Source: an uncultured Planctomycetaceae bacterium (GTDB lineage Bacteria > Planctomycetota > Planctomycetia > Pirellulales > UBA1268). Taken from it: a stretch of 40,474 nucleotides of DNA. The stretch spans positions 1-40,474 of the forward strand of contig CAIWZS010000382.1 of assembly GCA_903917235.1 (NCBI GenBank), in the 5' to 3' direction. Position 1 is the stretch's first letter. Every line of letters begins with the position of its first letter. The notes under the pieces were generated by a model. That model had not been told where the DNA came from. It made no database searches and worked only from the letters and a program-made list of their open reading frames with translations. Made by a program: the position numbers and the translations under genes. Of the stretch, positions 19,035 through 28,376 are shown piece by piece.

Positions 19035-21020
19035 TCACGGCGGCGCCGGACGCCGCCGCGGGTTGGGCAGGAAGTAGAACCGGCCATCCTCCGCACCCCC
19101 GAGAAAATCGGGGATGCCGGAGCCGGTGAAGTCGACGACCGTGGGGCTCACGTCGTGCCCCTCGATGCTGCCCTCGGCCAGACTGCCGGCCCGCATGAAC
19201 CGCCACCCGCCGTCGCCGTGCCCGACCTGACGCAGCAGGTCGGCGTTGCGGGAATTGACGAGCAGGTCGAACCTGCCGTCCCCGTCCCAGTCGGTGACCG
19301 CGAGCTTGCGCCGGCCACTCTGCCCGGCCATGCCCGTCGCCAGACGCAGCGGCCGACCGGCCTCGTCGAGGAACGCCCGCTCCGGCGGCAGCAGCACGAG
19401 GGCCTCACCCCGCTGCGCGCGGCGAAACCATGCGAGATAGCCCTCGTGATCGAGTATCGCCAGATCAGCCAGACCGTCGGCATCGAAGTCGTGCACCACC
19501 GGCGTCGTGCGCCACTGGGTCAGCAGGGCCTTGCCGGAGGGGGTGCGCCAGCCCCAGGCGAGCCGCGGCTGGCCGGCATCCCACTCCACCTCGATCGCGT
19601 GCGGCGGCGCGAAGGCGGGTGCGGCGCGCGGCCCCTCGTTGCGCAGCCACACGACCTCGCCAAGGATGCTGTTGAGGACGATGTCGGGCAGCGCGTCGCC
19701 GTCCCAATCAGACACGCTGCAGGTGGTGTAGCCCCACTTCGCCTCGGCCGGCCCCTGGATGCTGCCGGCGGGCCCGGCCATCACGCGGAATGGGCGGCCC
19801 TCGACGACGAGCCGTCGCGGCGCGGCCCACGTGGGCGTGGCGACGGCCGGGCCGCTCGTGTTCTCGAACCACTCGATGAAACCCGCCGTGTTGCCGGAGA
19901 CGATGTCGGTGTCACCGTCGCCGTCAAAATCCACGCCGACGGGCGTGGCGAGGGCGCCGCACTTGAGCGTGTCGGCCCGCTGCCGGAAGACGCGCGGCTG
20001 GCGGAACACCGGGGCCCCGTCGGCGTCCGTGCGTCCGGTGTGCTCGACGAACGCGACACGACCGTCCTCGTCGCCGACCACGAGATCAGGATGGCCGTCA
20101 CGGTTCCAGTCGAAGGCGACCGGCACGATCATCTGCAGCTCCATCCGCAGCGGCCCGCCGTCCTCCGCGACGAGATCACGGCCCGCGGCGTAGCGGGGGG
20201 CCGTGCGGGAGCCGACGTTCTCGAAGTACGTGAAGCGGTCGAGGAACGACCCGCACAGGAGGTCGAGATCGCCGTCGCCGTCGAAGTCGGCGAGATTGGG
20301 TGACGGGCAGCCGTAGACGTCGATCACCCCGTCCGCCGCCTCGAGCTGCACCGGGTCGCCGAAGCCGCCCGCCGCGGTGCCCGGGAGCACGAAGACGAAC
20401 CCGTGGAGCGGGCCGTTGGTCCAGCGCCCCGCCGCGTCGTAGGCGTCGTCCCAGCCGTAGAAGCTCCAGTCCTCGATGCCGCACACGAGATCGAGCCGCC
20501 CGTCCCCGTCGTAATCCACGAGCCGCCACTGGTTGTGCCGCACCTTCGGCCCCTTCGGCTGTTCGCCGCGTGGCACGTACCACCGCGCCGGCACCGGCAG
20601 TCGCTCGGGGTGTCCGGTGCCGACCGTGGCGAAGTCGCGGTATTCGATCCCGGGTGCGAGCACGCGCAGCCGGCCGTCGACGTAGCTTGGCATGACGTAG
20701 TGCACCGTCGCGGAGAGCCTGCGGGCCGGTGCGAACACCGGCATGGCGGCATCGCGCGTGTCACCCGTGTCGTTCTCGAAGAGCCACACCCCGTTCGACG
20801 GCTTGTCCGGACACGACACGAGGAGGTCGAAGTCGCCGTCCCCATCGGCATCACACGGCACGGGCCATGCCCACAGTCCGACGCCAAGATCGACCACGAG
20901 GTCGGGGTCGTTGTAGGGCAGGGGACGCAGCTCCGTCGCCACGGCCAGCCCCCCCATGACGCACGCGAGCAGGCTCAGCAGACCGGCAACACGAACCAGG
21001 ATTCCCCTGCGGAGGCCCAT
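19035..21020 (-). CDS. Secreted FG-GAP/VCBS repeat beta-propeller protein
   Basis: Multiple DxDxDG repeats: PCDADGDGDFDLLVS, DYDGDGRLDLVCG, DFDGDGDLDLLCGSF, DWNRDGHPDLVVGDEDG, DFDGDGDTDIVSGN, DWDGDALPDIVLN, DFDADGLADLAILD, DWDGDGRFDLLVN. Signal peptide at N-terminus from ATG 21020. Confidence 0.9.
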   Translation of the reverse strand: MGLRRGILVRVAGLLSLLACVMGGLAVATELRPLPYNDPDLVVDLGVGLWAWPVPCDADGDGDFDLLVSCPDKPSNGVWLFENDTGDTRDAAMPVFAPARRLSATVHYVMPSYVDGRLRVLAPGIEYRDFATVGTGHPERLPVPARWYVPRGEQPKGPKVRHNQWRLVDYDGDGRLDLVCGIEDWSFYGWDDAYDAAGRWTNGPLHGFVFVLPGTAAGGFGDPVQLEAADGVIDVYGCPSPNLADFDGDGDLDLLCGSFLDRFTYFENVGSRTAPRYAAGRDLVAEDGGPLRMELQMIVPVAFDWNRDGHPDLVVGDEDGRVAFVEHTGRTDADGAPVFRQPRVFRQRADTLKCGALATPVGVDFDGDGDTDIVSGNTAGFIEWFENTSGPAVATPTWAAPRRLVVEGRPFRVMAGPAGSIQGPAEAKWGYTTCSVSDWDGDALPDIVLNSILGEVVWLRNEGPRAAPAFAPPHAIEVEWDAGQPRLAWGWRTPSGKALLTQWRTTPVVHDFDADGLADLAILDHEGYLAWFRRAQRGEALVLLPPERAFLDEAGRPLRLATGMAGQSGRRKLAVTDWDGDGRFDLLVNSRNADLLRQVGHGDGGWRFMRAGSLAEGSIEGHDVSPTVVDFTGSGIPDFLGGAEDGRFYFLPNPRRRPAPP

Positions 21021-21053
21021 GACCCGCGATGTCCTTTCCCGACGACGCCACAC

Positions 21054-22781
21054 TCACTCGTCGGTGACGCAGCCGCTCGACGCGGGGGCCACGCAACGGA
21101 TGTACTTGGCGAGGATGCCTCGCGTGGCCTTCGGTGGCGGCGCCCGCCAGGCATCGCGGCGGCGGCGCACCTCGTCGTCCGCCACCTCCATGTCGATCGT
21201 CGCCGCATTCGCGTCGATCACCACCATGTCACCGTCCCGCACGAGCGCGATCGGCCCTCCCTCCTGGGCCTCGGGCACGACGTGCCCGACGATGAATCCA
21301 TGGGATCCACCGGAGAAACGGCCGTCGGTGATGAGGGCGACGTCGGCGGCCAGGCCGGCCCCCACGAGCGCCGAGGTGGGCGTGAGCATCTCGGGCATCC
21401 CCGGCCCGCCCTTCGGTCCCTCGTAGCGGATGATGACGACGTCCCCGCGCTGGATGCCGCCCCGCTCGAGCGTGGCGAGCATCGCCTCCTCGCTGTCGAA
21501 AACCCGCGCGGGACCACGGAAGCGGGCGCCCTCCTTGCCGGTGATCTTCGCGACGGCGCTGCCCGGGGCGAGGTTGCCGTGGAGGATCGTGATGTGACCG
21601 GTGGGCTTGATCGGCTGATCCACCGGATGGATCACCTTCTGGCCCGGCCGCAGTCCCGGGCTGGAGGCTAGGTTCTCCGCGAGCGTCTTGCCGGTGACCG
21701 TCAGGCAGTCGCCGTCGAGCAGGCCCCGGTCGAGCAGGTACTTCATGAATCCGCTCGTGCCTCCCGCGGAATGCAGGTCCTCCTGGACGAACCGTCCGCT
21801 GGGCTTGAGGTCGGCGAGGTAGGGCACGCGGCGGGAGACGGCCTGGAAGTCGGCGGGCCCGAGCGGCACCTCCACCGCGCGGGCCATGGCGATCAGGTGG
21901 AGCACCGCGTTCGTCGAGCCGCCGAGCGCCATGATGACGACCATGGCGTTTTCGAAGGCCCGCCGCGTCATGATGTCGCGGGGCTTGAGATCACGCTCGA
22001 GCAGCCCGCGGATCGCGGCTGCCGCCCGAAGACACTCGTCGAGCTTGCCGGGGTGCTCGGCCGGGATCGACGCCGTGTCCGGAAGCGCCATGCCGAGCGC
22101 CTCGATCGCGGTCGCCATCGTGTTGGCGGTGTACATGCCGCCGCAGGCGCCCGCCCCGGGGCAGGCATGCCGCACGATGTCGGCCCGACGGGCGTCGTCG
22201 ATCCGCCCGGCCACGTACTCGCCGTAACACTGGAACGCCGAGACGATGTCGAGCGGGGCGCCGTCGGCCGCATGGCCCGGCTTGATCGTCCCGCCATACA
22301 CCATGAGCGCCGGTCGATTGAGTCGCCCCATGGCGATGAGGCAGCCGGGCATGTTCTTGTCGCACCCCGGGATCGCCACGAGCGCGTCGTACCACTGCGC
22401 GTGCATCACCGTCTCGATCGAATCGGCGATGATGTCCCGTGAGGGGAGGGAGTAGCTCATTCCCTCCGTGCCCATCGACATGCCGTCGCTGACGCCGATC
22501 GTGTTGAAACGCATCCCGACGAGACCCGCGGCCACCGCCCCCTCGCGCACTCGCGCCGCGAGCCGGTCGAGGTGCATGTTGCAGGGGTTCCCCTCGTACC
22601 ACATGCTCGCGATCCCGACCTGGGGCTTGTCGAGGTCGGCGGGCTGGAGGCCCGTCGCGTACAGCATCGCCTGGGATCCGCCCTGCGAACGGGGCTGCGT
22701 GATGCGTGACGAGTAGCGATTGAGAACAGTCGTGGTCGAGGGCGTCATGGGGCCGGCCGGTGGGGTGGAGTCGGACGTCAC
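21054..22781 (-). CDS. ilvD: Dihydroxy-acid dehydratase
   Basis: [109 protein letters not shown]: diagnostic IlvD. True start may be 22748 ([14 protein letters not shown]). Confidence 0.97.
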   Translation of the reverse strand: MTSDSTPPAGPMTPSTTTVLNRYSSRITQPRSQGGSQAMLYATGLQPADLDKPQVGIASMWYEGNPCNMHLDRLAARVREGAVAAGLVGMRFNTIGVSDGMSMGTEGMSYSLPSRDIIADSIETVMHAQWYDALVAIPGCDKNMPGCLIAMGRLNRPALMVYGGTIKPGHAADGAPLDIVSAFQCYGEYVAGRIDDARRADIVRHACPGAGACGGMYTANTMATAIEALGMALPDTASIPAEHPGKLDECLRAAAAIRGLLERDLKPRDIMTRRAFENAMVVIMALGGSTNAVLHLIAMARAVEVPLGPADFQAVSRRVPYLADLKPSGRFVQEDLHSAGGTSGFMKYLLDRGLLDGDCLTVTGKTLAENLASSPGLRPGQKVIHPVDQPIKPTGHITILHGNLAPGSAVAKITGKEGARFRGPARVFDSEEAMLATLERGGIQRGDVVIIRYEGPKGGPGMPEMLTPTSALVGAGLAADVALITDGRFSGGSHGFIVGHVVPEAQEGGPIALVRDGDMVVIDANAATIDMEVADDEVRRRRDAWRAPPPKATRGILAKYIRCVAPASSGCVTDE

Positions 22782-22936
22782 GACCCGCGTCGGGCCGTGG
22801 GGAAGCAGGATAGTATGCTGTGCCGCTCGTGGAAAACCCGCGGGCTGCCCGGCGTGTTCCGCCCCACGCGCCAGCCGGCGACGTGCCGCCAGCGGGGCGA
22901 CGCGGACCGCGGTTCGTCAACGTCACGGCTCACGGC

Positions 22937-23557
22937 ATGGTTCCCCAGTTCGTCTACTTCGATCTCGGCAACGTGATCTGTTCGTTCGATCGCGAGCGCG
23001 CCATCCGGCAGATGGCGGCGCTGACCGGCACGACTCCCGACCGGGTGCGGTCGGAGGTCATCGACGGCGGGCTGCAGGCGGCGCTCGAACGGGGCGCGAT
23101 CGACTGGCTCGAATTCCATGAACGGTTCTCCGAGCGCACGGGCACGTCGTCCGACGCGGAGGCGCTCGCCACCGCCGCGAGCGACATGTTCGCGCTCAAC
23201 GTCGACCTGCTGCCGGTGATCGCCGGACTCGAGCGCGCAGGCTGCCGGGCCGGAATCCTGTCGAACACCTGCGACGCACACTGGCGGCATCTGGTGGCCA
23301 GCGGCTACGCGATCCTGCCAGGGGGGTTCGCACCCATCGTGCTCAGTCACGAGGTCGGTGCCGTCAAGCCGGACCCGGCGATCTTCGCCTCCGCAGCCGC
23401 CCGTGCCGGCGTGCCACCCGACCGCATCTTTTTCTGCGACGACATCGAGGAACACGTCGCCGCGGCCCGCCGCGCGGGGTGGGACTCCGAGCCGTACGTC
23501 TCGGCCTCCAGGCTCGTCGATGACCTCGCCCGCCGCGGGCTCGAGCTCGGCCTGTGA
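22937..23557 (+). CDS. HAD-superfamily hydrolase (IA-like)
   Basis: FVYFDLGNVICSFD (DxG variant of motif I), AGILSNTCDAHW (motif II), KPDPAIFASAAARAGVPPDRIFFCDDIEEHVAAARRAGW (motifs III/IV). Start 22937 or alternative GTG at 22820. Confidence 0.88.
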   Translation: MVPQFVYFDLGNVICSFDRERAIRQMAALTGTTPDRVRSEVIDGGLQAALERGAIDWLEFHERFSERTGTSSDAEALATAASDMFALNVDLLPVIAGLERAGCRAGILSNTCDAHWRHLVASGYAILPGGFAPIVLSHEVGAVKPDPAIFASAAARAGVPPDRIFFCDDIEEHVAAARRAGWDSEPYVSASRLVDDLARRGLELGL

Positions 23558-23588
23558 GCGGTGTCGGTCTGGTACCCTGAATGGAACG

Positions 23589-25430
23589 ATGAGCGACGCC
23601 GTCTCCCTCACGATCGACCAGTTTCTTGCCGTGGTCCGCAAGAGCGGGCTGGTGGAGGACGACGACCGGCTCGAGGAGGCTGCGTCCGCCTGGCCGGACC
23701 GCACCCTGCCGCTGCCAGACGACCTCGTCGCGCACCTCGTCGAGCGGGAGCTGCTCACGCAGTGGCAGGCCGATCAGCTGCGTCGCGGCCGGCACAAGGG
23801 CTTCATGCTCGGGAAATACCGGCTGCTGCGGCTCCTCGGCAAGGGGGGCATGAGCAGCGTCTATCTCGCCGAACACACGGCGCTCAACAACAAGGTCGCG
23901 ATCAAGGTGCTGCCACGCCATCGTGTCGACCAGACGTCGTACCTCGCCCGATTCGAGCGCGAGGCCCGCACCTCCGCCCGGCTGAACCATCCGAACATCG
24001 TCCGGGCGTTCGACCTCGACACCTCCGGCGAGATCCATTTCATCGCGATGGAGTACGTCGCCGGAACCAACCTCCATGCGAAGGTCAAGGAGGCCGGCAC
24101 GCTCCCGCTCCGCGACGCACTCGACTACGTGCGGCAGACGGCGCTCGGGCTCCAGCATGCGCACGAGGAGGGGCTCGTGCATCGCGACATCAAGCCCGCG
24201 AACCTGATCCTCGACACCCGCGGCACGGTCAAGATCCTCGACCTCGGTCTCGCGCTCGCCCAGGAAGAGGACGACACGTCGCTCACGAAGACCCACGACG
24301 AGAAGGTGCTCGGCACGGCCGACTACCTCTCGCCCGAGCAGGCCCGCGACAGCCACACGGCCGACGCCCGCTCCGACATCTATTCGCTCGGCTGCACGCT
24401 CTACTACCTGCTGACGGGAAGCCCTCCGTTCGCCGAGGGCAAGCTTGCGCAGCGCATCCAGGCCCACCTCAAGTCGCCGCCACCGAATCTCCTCGATCGT
24501 CGGCCCGACGTGCCGCCGGCGATCGTGGAGCTGGCCTTTCGCATGCTCGAAAAGCATCCGGACGCACGGCCGCAGACGGCCCGCGAGGTTGCCGACACGC
24601 TGGCTGCGTGGCTCGCCCAGTCGAGCGGCCCCACGACCGGCCCGACGGGGCCGCGGACACCACCCCGACGTTCACCGCCGCGTCGGACGGCACCCGCGGG
24701 CGCCGCCGACACAGGCTCAGCCGGCACGACGACCGCGCCGGGCGTATCGCCACCGCCATCCAGCCAGCCGTCTCCGGAACGGACCGAACCGCAACGGGCC
24801 GGTCCGGCCACACCTCCCTCGTCTCGGGAGAGGCCGCCATCGGTCATCCTCGCGCCGTCGCGTGTCGGCCCTCCATCGGCCGTGATCCCATCGTCCGACG
24901 TCGGCCCGCCGTCGGTCGTCGTGTCGTCGTCGAACGTCGGCCTACCGACGGGAAGGTCGAGCATCCCTCCGGCAGCCGGCTCGGCCGTCGATCCGGACGT
25001 GTTCACATTCGCGCCCCCCTCGCAGGACGCGGCACCGATCGTGACGATCGCTCCGCGTCAGTCCGCCCGATCGACCGCGCCGCGGTCCGCGACACCGGCG
25101 AAGACGTCGGCGCCCGAAGTCCTTCTCGAACCGGCCCAGACAGGATTCGCACGCTGGCTACCCAGAGGCGTGCCCAGAATGGCATGGGTCGCCGTTGCAG
25201 GCGGTGCGGTGCTCGTCATTCTCGCCGCGGCTCTCTGGTTCGCCATGAACCGAGGCCCGGCCGGGGACGCGGATCCCGATGGCAAGGCGGCGCGGCGCGA
25301 GTCGGCAGCGGATGCGGACGTGCCGGCGAAGAAGTCCGCGCCCGTCCCGAAGGCGCAGAAGCCAAAGCCACAGCCGCCGAAGCGGGAGCGCGGCCCGCTC
25401 GATGCTCTCAATGCGCAGCCTGAGTCTTGA
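23589..25430 (+). CDS. Membrane-anchored serine/threonine protein kinase
   Basis: YRLLRLLGKGGMSSVYLAEHTALNNKVAIKVL (P-loop, VAIK), GLVHRDIKPANLILDTRGTVKILDLGLA, GTADYLSPEQARDSHTADARSDIYSLGCTLYYLLTGSPPF; N-terminal planctomycete-type accessory domain; C-terminal TM segment MAWVAVAGGAVLVILAAALWFAM. Confidence 0.95.
   Translation: MSDAVSLTIDQFLAVVRKSGLVEDDDRLEEAASAWPDRTLPLPDDLVAHLVERELLTQWQADQLRRGRHKGFMLGKYRLLRLLGKGGMSSVYLAEHTALNNKVAIKVLPRHRVDQTSYLARFEREARTSARLNHPNIVRAFDLDTSGEIHFIAMEYVAGTNLHAKVKEAGTLPLRDALDYVRQTALGLQHAHEEGLVHRDIKPANLILDTRGTVKILDLGLALAQEEDDTSLTKTHDEKVLGTADYLSPEQARDSHTADARSDIYSLGCTLYYLLTGSPPFAEGKLAQRIQAHLKSPPPNLLDRRPDVPPAIVELAFRMLEKHPDARPQTAREVADTLAAWLAQSSGPTTGPTGPRTPPRRSPPRRTAPAGAADTGSAGTTTAPGVSPPPSSQPSPERTEPQRAGPATPPSSRERPPSVILAPSRVGPPSAVIPSSDVGPPSVVVSSSNVGLPTGRSSIPPAAGSAVDPDVFTFAPPSQDAAPIVTIAPRQSARSTAPRSATPAKTSAPEVLLEPAQTGFARWLPRGVPRMAWVAVAGGAVLVILAAALWFAMNRGPAGDADPDGKAARRESAADADVPAKKSAPVPKAQKPKPQPPKRERGPLDALNAQPES
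24838..24945 (+). repeat. Three degenerate 36-bp (12-aa) tandem repeats in the kinase juxtamembrane linker
   Basis: PPSVILAPSRVG / PPSAVIPSSDVG / PPSVVVSSSNVG, then a truncated LPTG copy. Confidence 0.8.
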
Positions 25431-25436
25431 TGCTCC

Positions 25437-25568
25437 GGGGAGTGACCTGCCACGGCTCCGGACGTTCGCTGCGGCCGTCCCGGCCTCCGCTCACTGCATG
25501 TCCGCGGCGCTCCGGCATCCGTGCCTCCGCTTGCTTCCATAGCCCGGATCCATGGCAGGTCACCCCCC
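25437..25568. repeat. ~132-bp element bounded by 25-bp imperfect terminal inverted repeats (MITE/REP-like candidate)
   Basis: Left GGGGAGTGACCTGCCACGGCTCCGG (25437-25461); right CCGGATCCATGGCAGGTCACCCCCC (25544-25568). The reverse complement of the right end differs from the left at 3 of 25 positions. Intergenic between the kinase and surE. Confidence 0.65.
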
Positions 25569-25631
25569 CTCGTGATCGCTGGTGCGCATCAGTCATTACG
25601 ACAAGCGCATTACGACACGCGTCTCACTGCC

Positions 25632-25657
25632 GGAAAAGGCCATGGATAGCCTTTTCC
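25632..25657. terminator. Hairpin at the convergent kinase/surE junction
   Basis: GGAAAAGGC (25632-25640) - CATGGATA - GCCTTTTCC (25649-25657), perfect 9-bp stem just before the surE stop. Confidence 0.6.
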
Positions 25658-25664
25658 AAGCACA

Positions 25665-26432
25665 TCAGCGTCCGGCGATCGTCCAGTTGCCGGCGGCGAG
25701 CATCTCGATGGCGGCACGATGGGTGAGGTCGTAATCGAGCGGCGTGAGCGTCACGGCACCTGACTTGAGGGCGGTGACGTCCGACTCCTGCGGGTGCGCC
25801 GACGGGGGCGGGTCGTTGGCGGCCCACCAGTAGGCGCGTCCCCTCGGATCGGTCCGCCGTTCGAACGACTCCCCGTAGCGGACGATGCTCATGGGCACCA
25901 CGCGGAGCTCCGGCGACCCGTGCAGCGCCCGGGTCGGAATGTTGACGTTGAAGAGACTGCCCTTCGCGGGGCGACGGTCGAGCACCTGACGAATCACGTC
26001 GAGGCCGATCTCGGCCGCCCGCGCGTAGTCCGGATGGTCGTCCCACTCGAGCGACACGGCGATGCTCGTGATCCCGAAGAACGCCCCCTCGATCGCGGCC
26101 GCGACCGTGCCAGAGTAGAGGACGTTGATGCCCGCGTTGAGGCCGCTGTTGATGCCGCTCACGACGAGGTCGGGGCGCGCCGGACAGAATTCCGCGATCG
26201 CGAGCTTCACGGCGTCCGCCGGACTGCCGTCGACCGCCCAGCCGCGATGCCGCTCCCCCTCGAACACCTCCTTCGCCGTCAGCGGCGTCAGGAACGTGAT
26301 CGCGTGGCCGACGCCGCTCTGCTCGGTCGACGGGGCCGCGACCTGCACCTCGCCGAGTCGGCCCAGCGCGCGCTCCATCGCGGCGAGGCCGGGGGCGAAG
26401 ATGCCGTCGTCGTTCGTGAGCAGGATCCGCAT
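25665..26432 (-). CDS. surE: 5'/3'-nucleotidase SurE
   Basis: [87 protein letters not shown]: diagnostic SurE. Start at ATG 26432. Confidence 0.97.
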   Translation of the reverse strand: MRILLTNDDGIFAPGLAAMERALGRLGEVQVAAPSTEQSGVGHAITFLTPLTAKEVFEGERHRGWAVDGSPADAVKLAIAEFCPARPDLVVSGINSGLNAGINVLYSGTVAAAIEGAFFGITSIAVSLEWDDHPDYARAAEIGLDVIRQVLDRRPAKGSLFNVNIPTRALHGSPELRVVPMSIVRYGESFERRTDPRGRAYWWAANDPPPSAHPQESDVTALKSGAVTLTPLDYDLTHRAAIEMLAAGNWTIAGR

Positions 26433-26557
26433 GGAGGCGACACTATAGCAGTGCCGCTCCGAACGGGCCGCCTCGCCGGCCACGGCCGCGAAGCGTCGCA
26501 CATGGCGACCGCCGCGCGTATACTCCGGGCTTTTTCCGCACCGTCCGCGCCGCGTCC

Positions 26558-28180
26558 ATGGCCGATCCGGCCGTCGCCGACGGGCCGGTGCATTCGAGCC
26601 CGCCTCCCCGCATGCCCACCGCCGCCTCCGCCAGCCCGCAGCAGACCGAGCGGGTGCTCGTCCTCGATTTCGGGTCGCAGTACGCCCAGCTCATCGCCCG
26701 CCGCGTGCGCGAGCAGAACGTCTACTGCGAGATCGTGCGGCACGACCTCGCCGCCGCCCGCATCCGCGAGCTCGCGCCGCGTGGCATCATCCTCTCCGGA
26801 GGCCCGGCGAGCGTGTACGAGACGGGTGCCCCGCGTTGCGACGCGGAGCTCTTCCGGCTCGGAATCCCGGTGCTGGGCATCTGCTACGGCATGCAGCTGG
26901 CCTGCGATGCGCTCGGCGGAAGCGTCCGCGGCGCGCCCTCGCGGGAGTATGGTCGCGCGGAGTGCGAGATCCTCGAGGCCGACACGCTCTTCGCGGGCGT
27001 CACCTCGCCCGCCGAGGTGTGGATGAGCCACGGCGACCGCGTCGACGCCGTGTCGGCGGGCTTCGTGCCGCTCGCCCGCACGCCGGCCTGCCCGCTCGCC
27101 GCCGTGCGTCACCGCGACCTGCCGGTGTTCGGTCTGCAGTTTCATCCGGAGGTGACCCACACGCCGGCCGGCGGGGCGATCCTCGCGAACTTCCTGCGCG
27201 GTGCCTGCGGCTGCTCGGGTGCGTGGCGGCTCGACGACTTCGCGCGGACGACGATCGACCGTCTGCGCGCGACGATCGGCGACGACCGTGTCATCTGCGG
27301 GCTCTCGGGCGGCGTGGACTCGGCCGTCGTCGCCGCACTTCTCTCTCGGGCGATCGGGGATCGCCTCTCCTGCATCCTGGTGGACAACGGCCTGCTGCGG
27401 CGACACGAGGCGACGGCCGTCATCGAGGAGTTCACCACCCACTTCCGGACCGACCTGCACGTGGTCCGGGCGGAGGACAGGTTTCTCGACGAGCTCGCCG
27501 GCGTCACCGAGCCACAGGAGAAGCGTCGCCGCATCGGGCGCGCGTTCGTGGAGTGCTTCACGGAGGAGGCGGCGAAGATCGCGGGTGCGCGATTCCTCGC
27601 CCAGGGCACGCTCTATCCCGACGTCATCGAGAGCGGTGCAGCGGCGGACGGTCCCGCAGCGACGATCAAGCTCCACCACAACGTCGGAGGCCTTCCGGAC
27701 GACCTGAAGTTCGAGCTGGTCGAGCCGCTCCGCGACCTGTTCAAGGACGAGGTGCGCACGCTCGGACTGCAGCTCGGACTGCCGGAGCGCATCGTCTGGC
27801 GGCATCCGTTCCCCGGACCGGGGCTCGCCGTCCGCTGCCTCGGCGAGGTCACGAAGGCACGGCTCGATCGCCTGCGTGACGCCGATGCGATCGTGCTCGA
27901 GGAGCTCGAGACCGCGGGACTCATGCGGAAGGTCGCTCAGGCGTTCGCCGTGCTGCTGCCGGTGCAGAGCGTCGGCGTGATGGGTGACGCGCGGACCTAC
28001 GACGACGTGCTCGCCGTCCGCGCGGTGGAGACGGAGGACTTCATGACGGCCGACTGGAGCCACCTCCCCCACGAGGTGCTCGCCCGCATGTCGACCCGCA
28101 TCATCAACGAGGTCCGCGGGATCAACCGCGTCGTCTACGACATCTCGTCGAAGCCGCCCGCGACGATCGAGTGGGAGTGA
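26558..28180 (+). CDS. guaA: GMP synthase (glutamine-hydrolysing)
   Basis: [150 protein letters not shown]. Confidence 0.98.
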   Translation: MADPAVADGPVHSSPPPRMPTAASASPQQTERVLVLDFGSQYAQLIARRVREQNVYCEIVRHDLAAARIRELAPRGIILSGGPASVYETGAPRCDAELFRLGIPVLGICYGMQLACDALGGSVRGAPSREYGRAECEILEADTLFAGVTSPAEVWMSHGDRVDAVSAGFVPLARTPACPLAAVRHRDLPVFGLQFHPEVTHTPAGGAILANFLRGACGCSGAWRLDDFARTTIDRLRATIGDDRVICGLSGGVDSAVVAALLSRAIGDRLSCILVDNGLLRRHEATAVIEEFTTHFRTDLHVVRAEDRFLDELAGVTEPQEKRRRIGRAFVECFTEEAAKIAGARFLAQGTLYPDVIESGAAADGPAATIKLHHNVGGLPDDLKFELVEPLRDLFKDEVRTLGLQLGLPERIVWRHPFPGPGLAVRCLGEVTKARLDRLRDADAIVLEELETAGLMRKVAQAFAVLLPVQSVGVMGDARTYDDVLAVRAVETEDFMTADWSHLPHEVLARMSTRIINEVRGINRVVYDISSKPPATIEWE

Positions 28181-28376
28181 CCGTCGGCTCCACGACCACT
28201 TCCGTGAGAATTGGATGAGGGTCGCCGGGCCGCTTGTGAGCCCGCGGGGGGGACCCTAGCCTGACGGTCGACCTGGGCCGATGACGGCGCGCCGTGCCGG
28301 CCGCGTCACACCCTTCCGTTTCGGGGCCGTCGGGCCCGCTCCATCCGATCCGCACCGAGCACAGGACGCAGCCGCC

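Noticed and set aside
25408-25726. Small ORFs on both strands (62 and 99 aa) over the inverted-repeat element
   Set aside because: Their similar peptides come from the palindromic DNA; better explained as a repeat element than as proteins.
26288-28072. 594-aa minus-strand ORF
   Set aside because: Antisense shadow of guaA running into surE out of frame.
12461-28180. guaB and guaA treated as a purine operon
   Set aside because: They are ~12.6 kb apart on opposite strands with unrelated genes between; no operon evidence.
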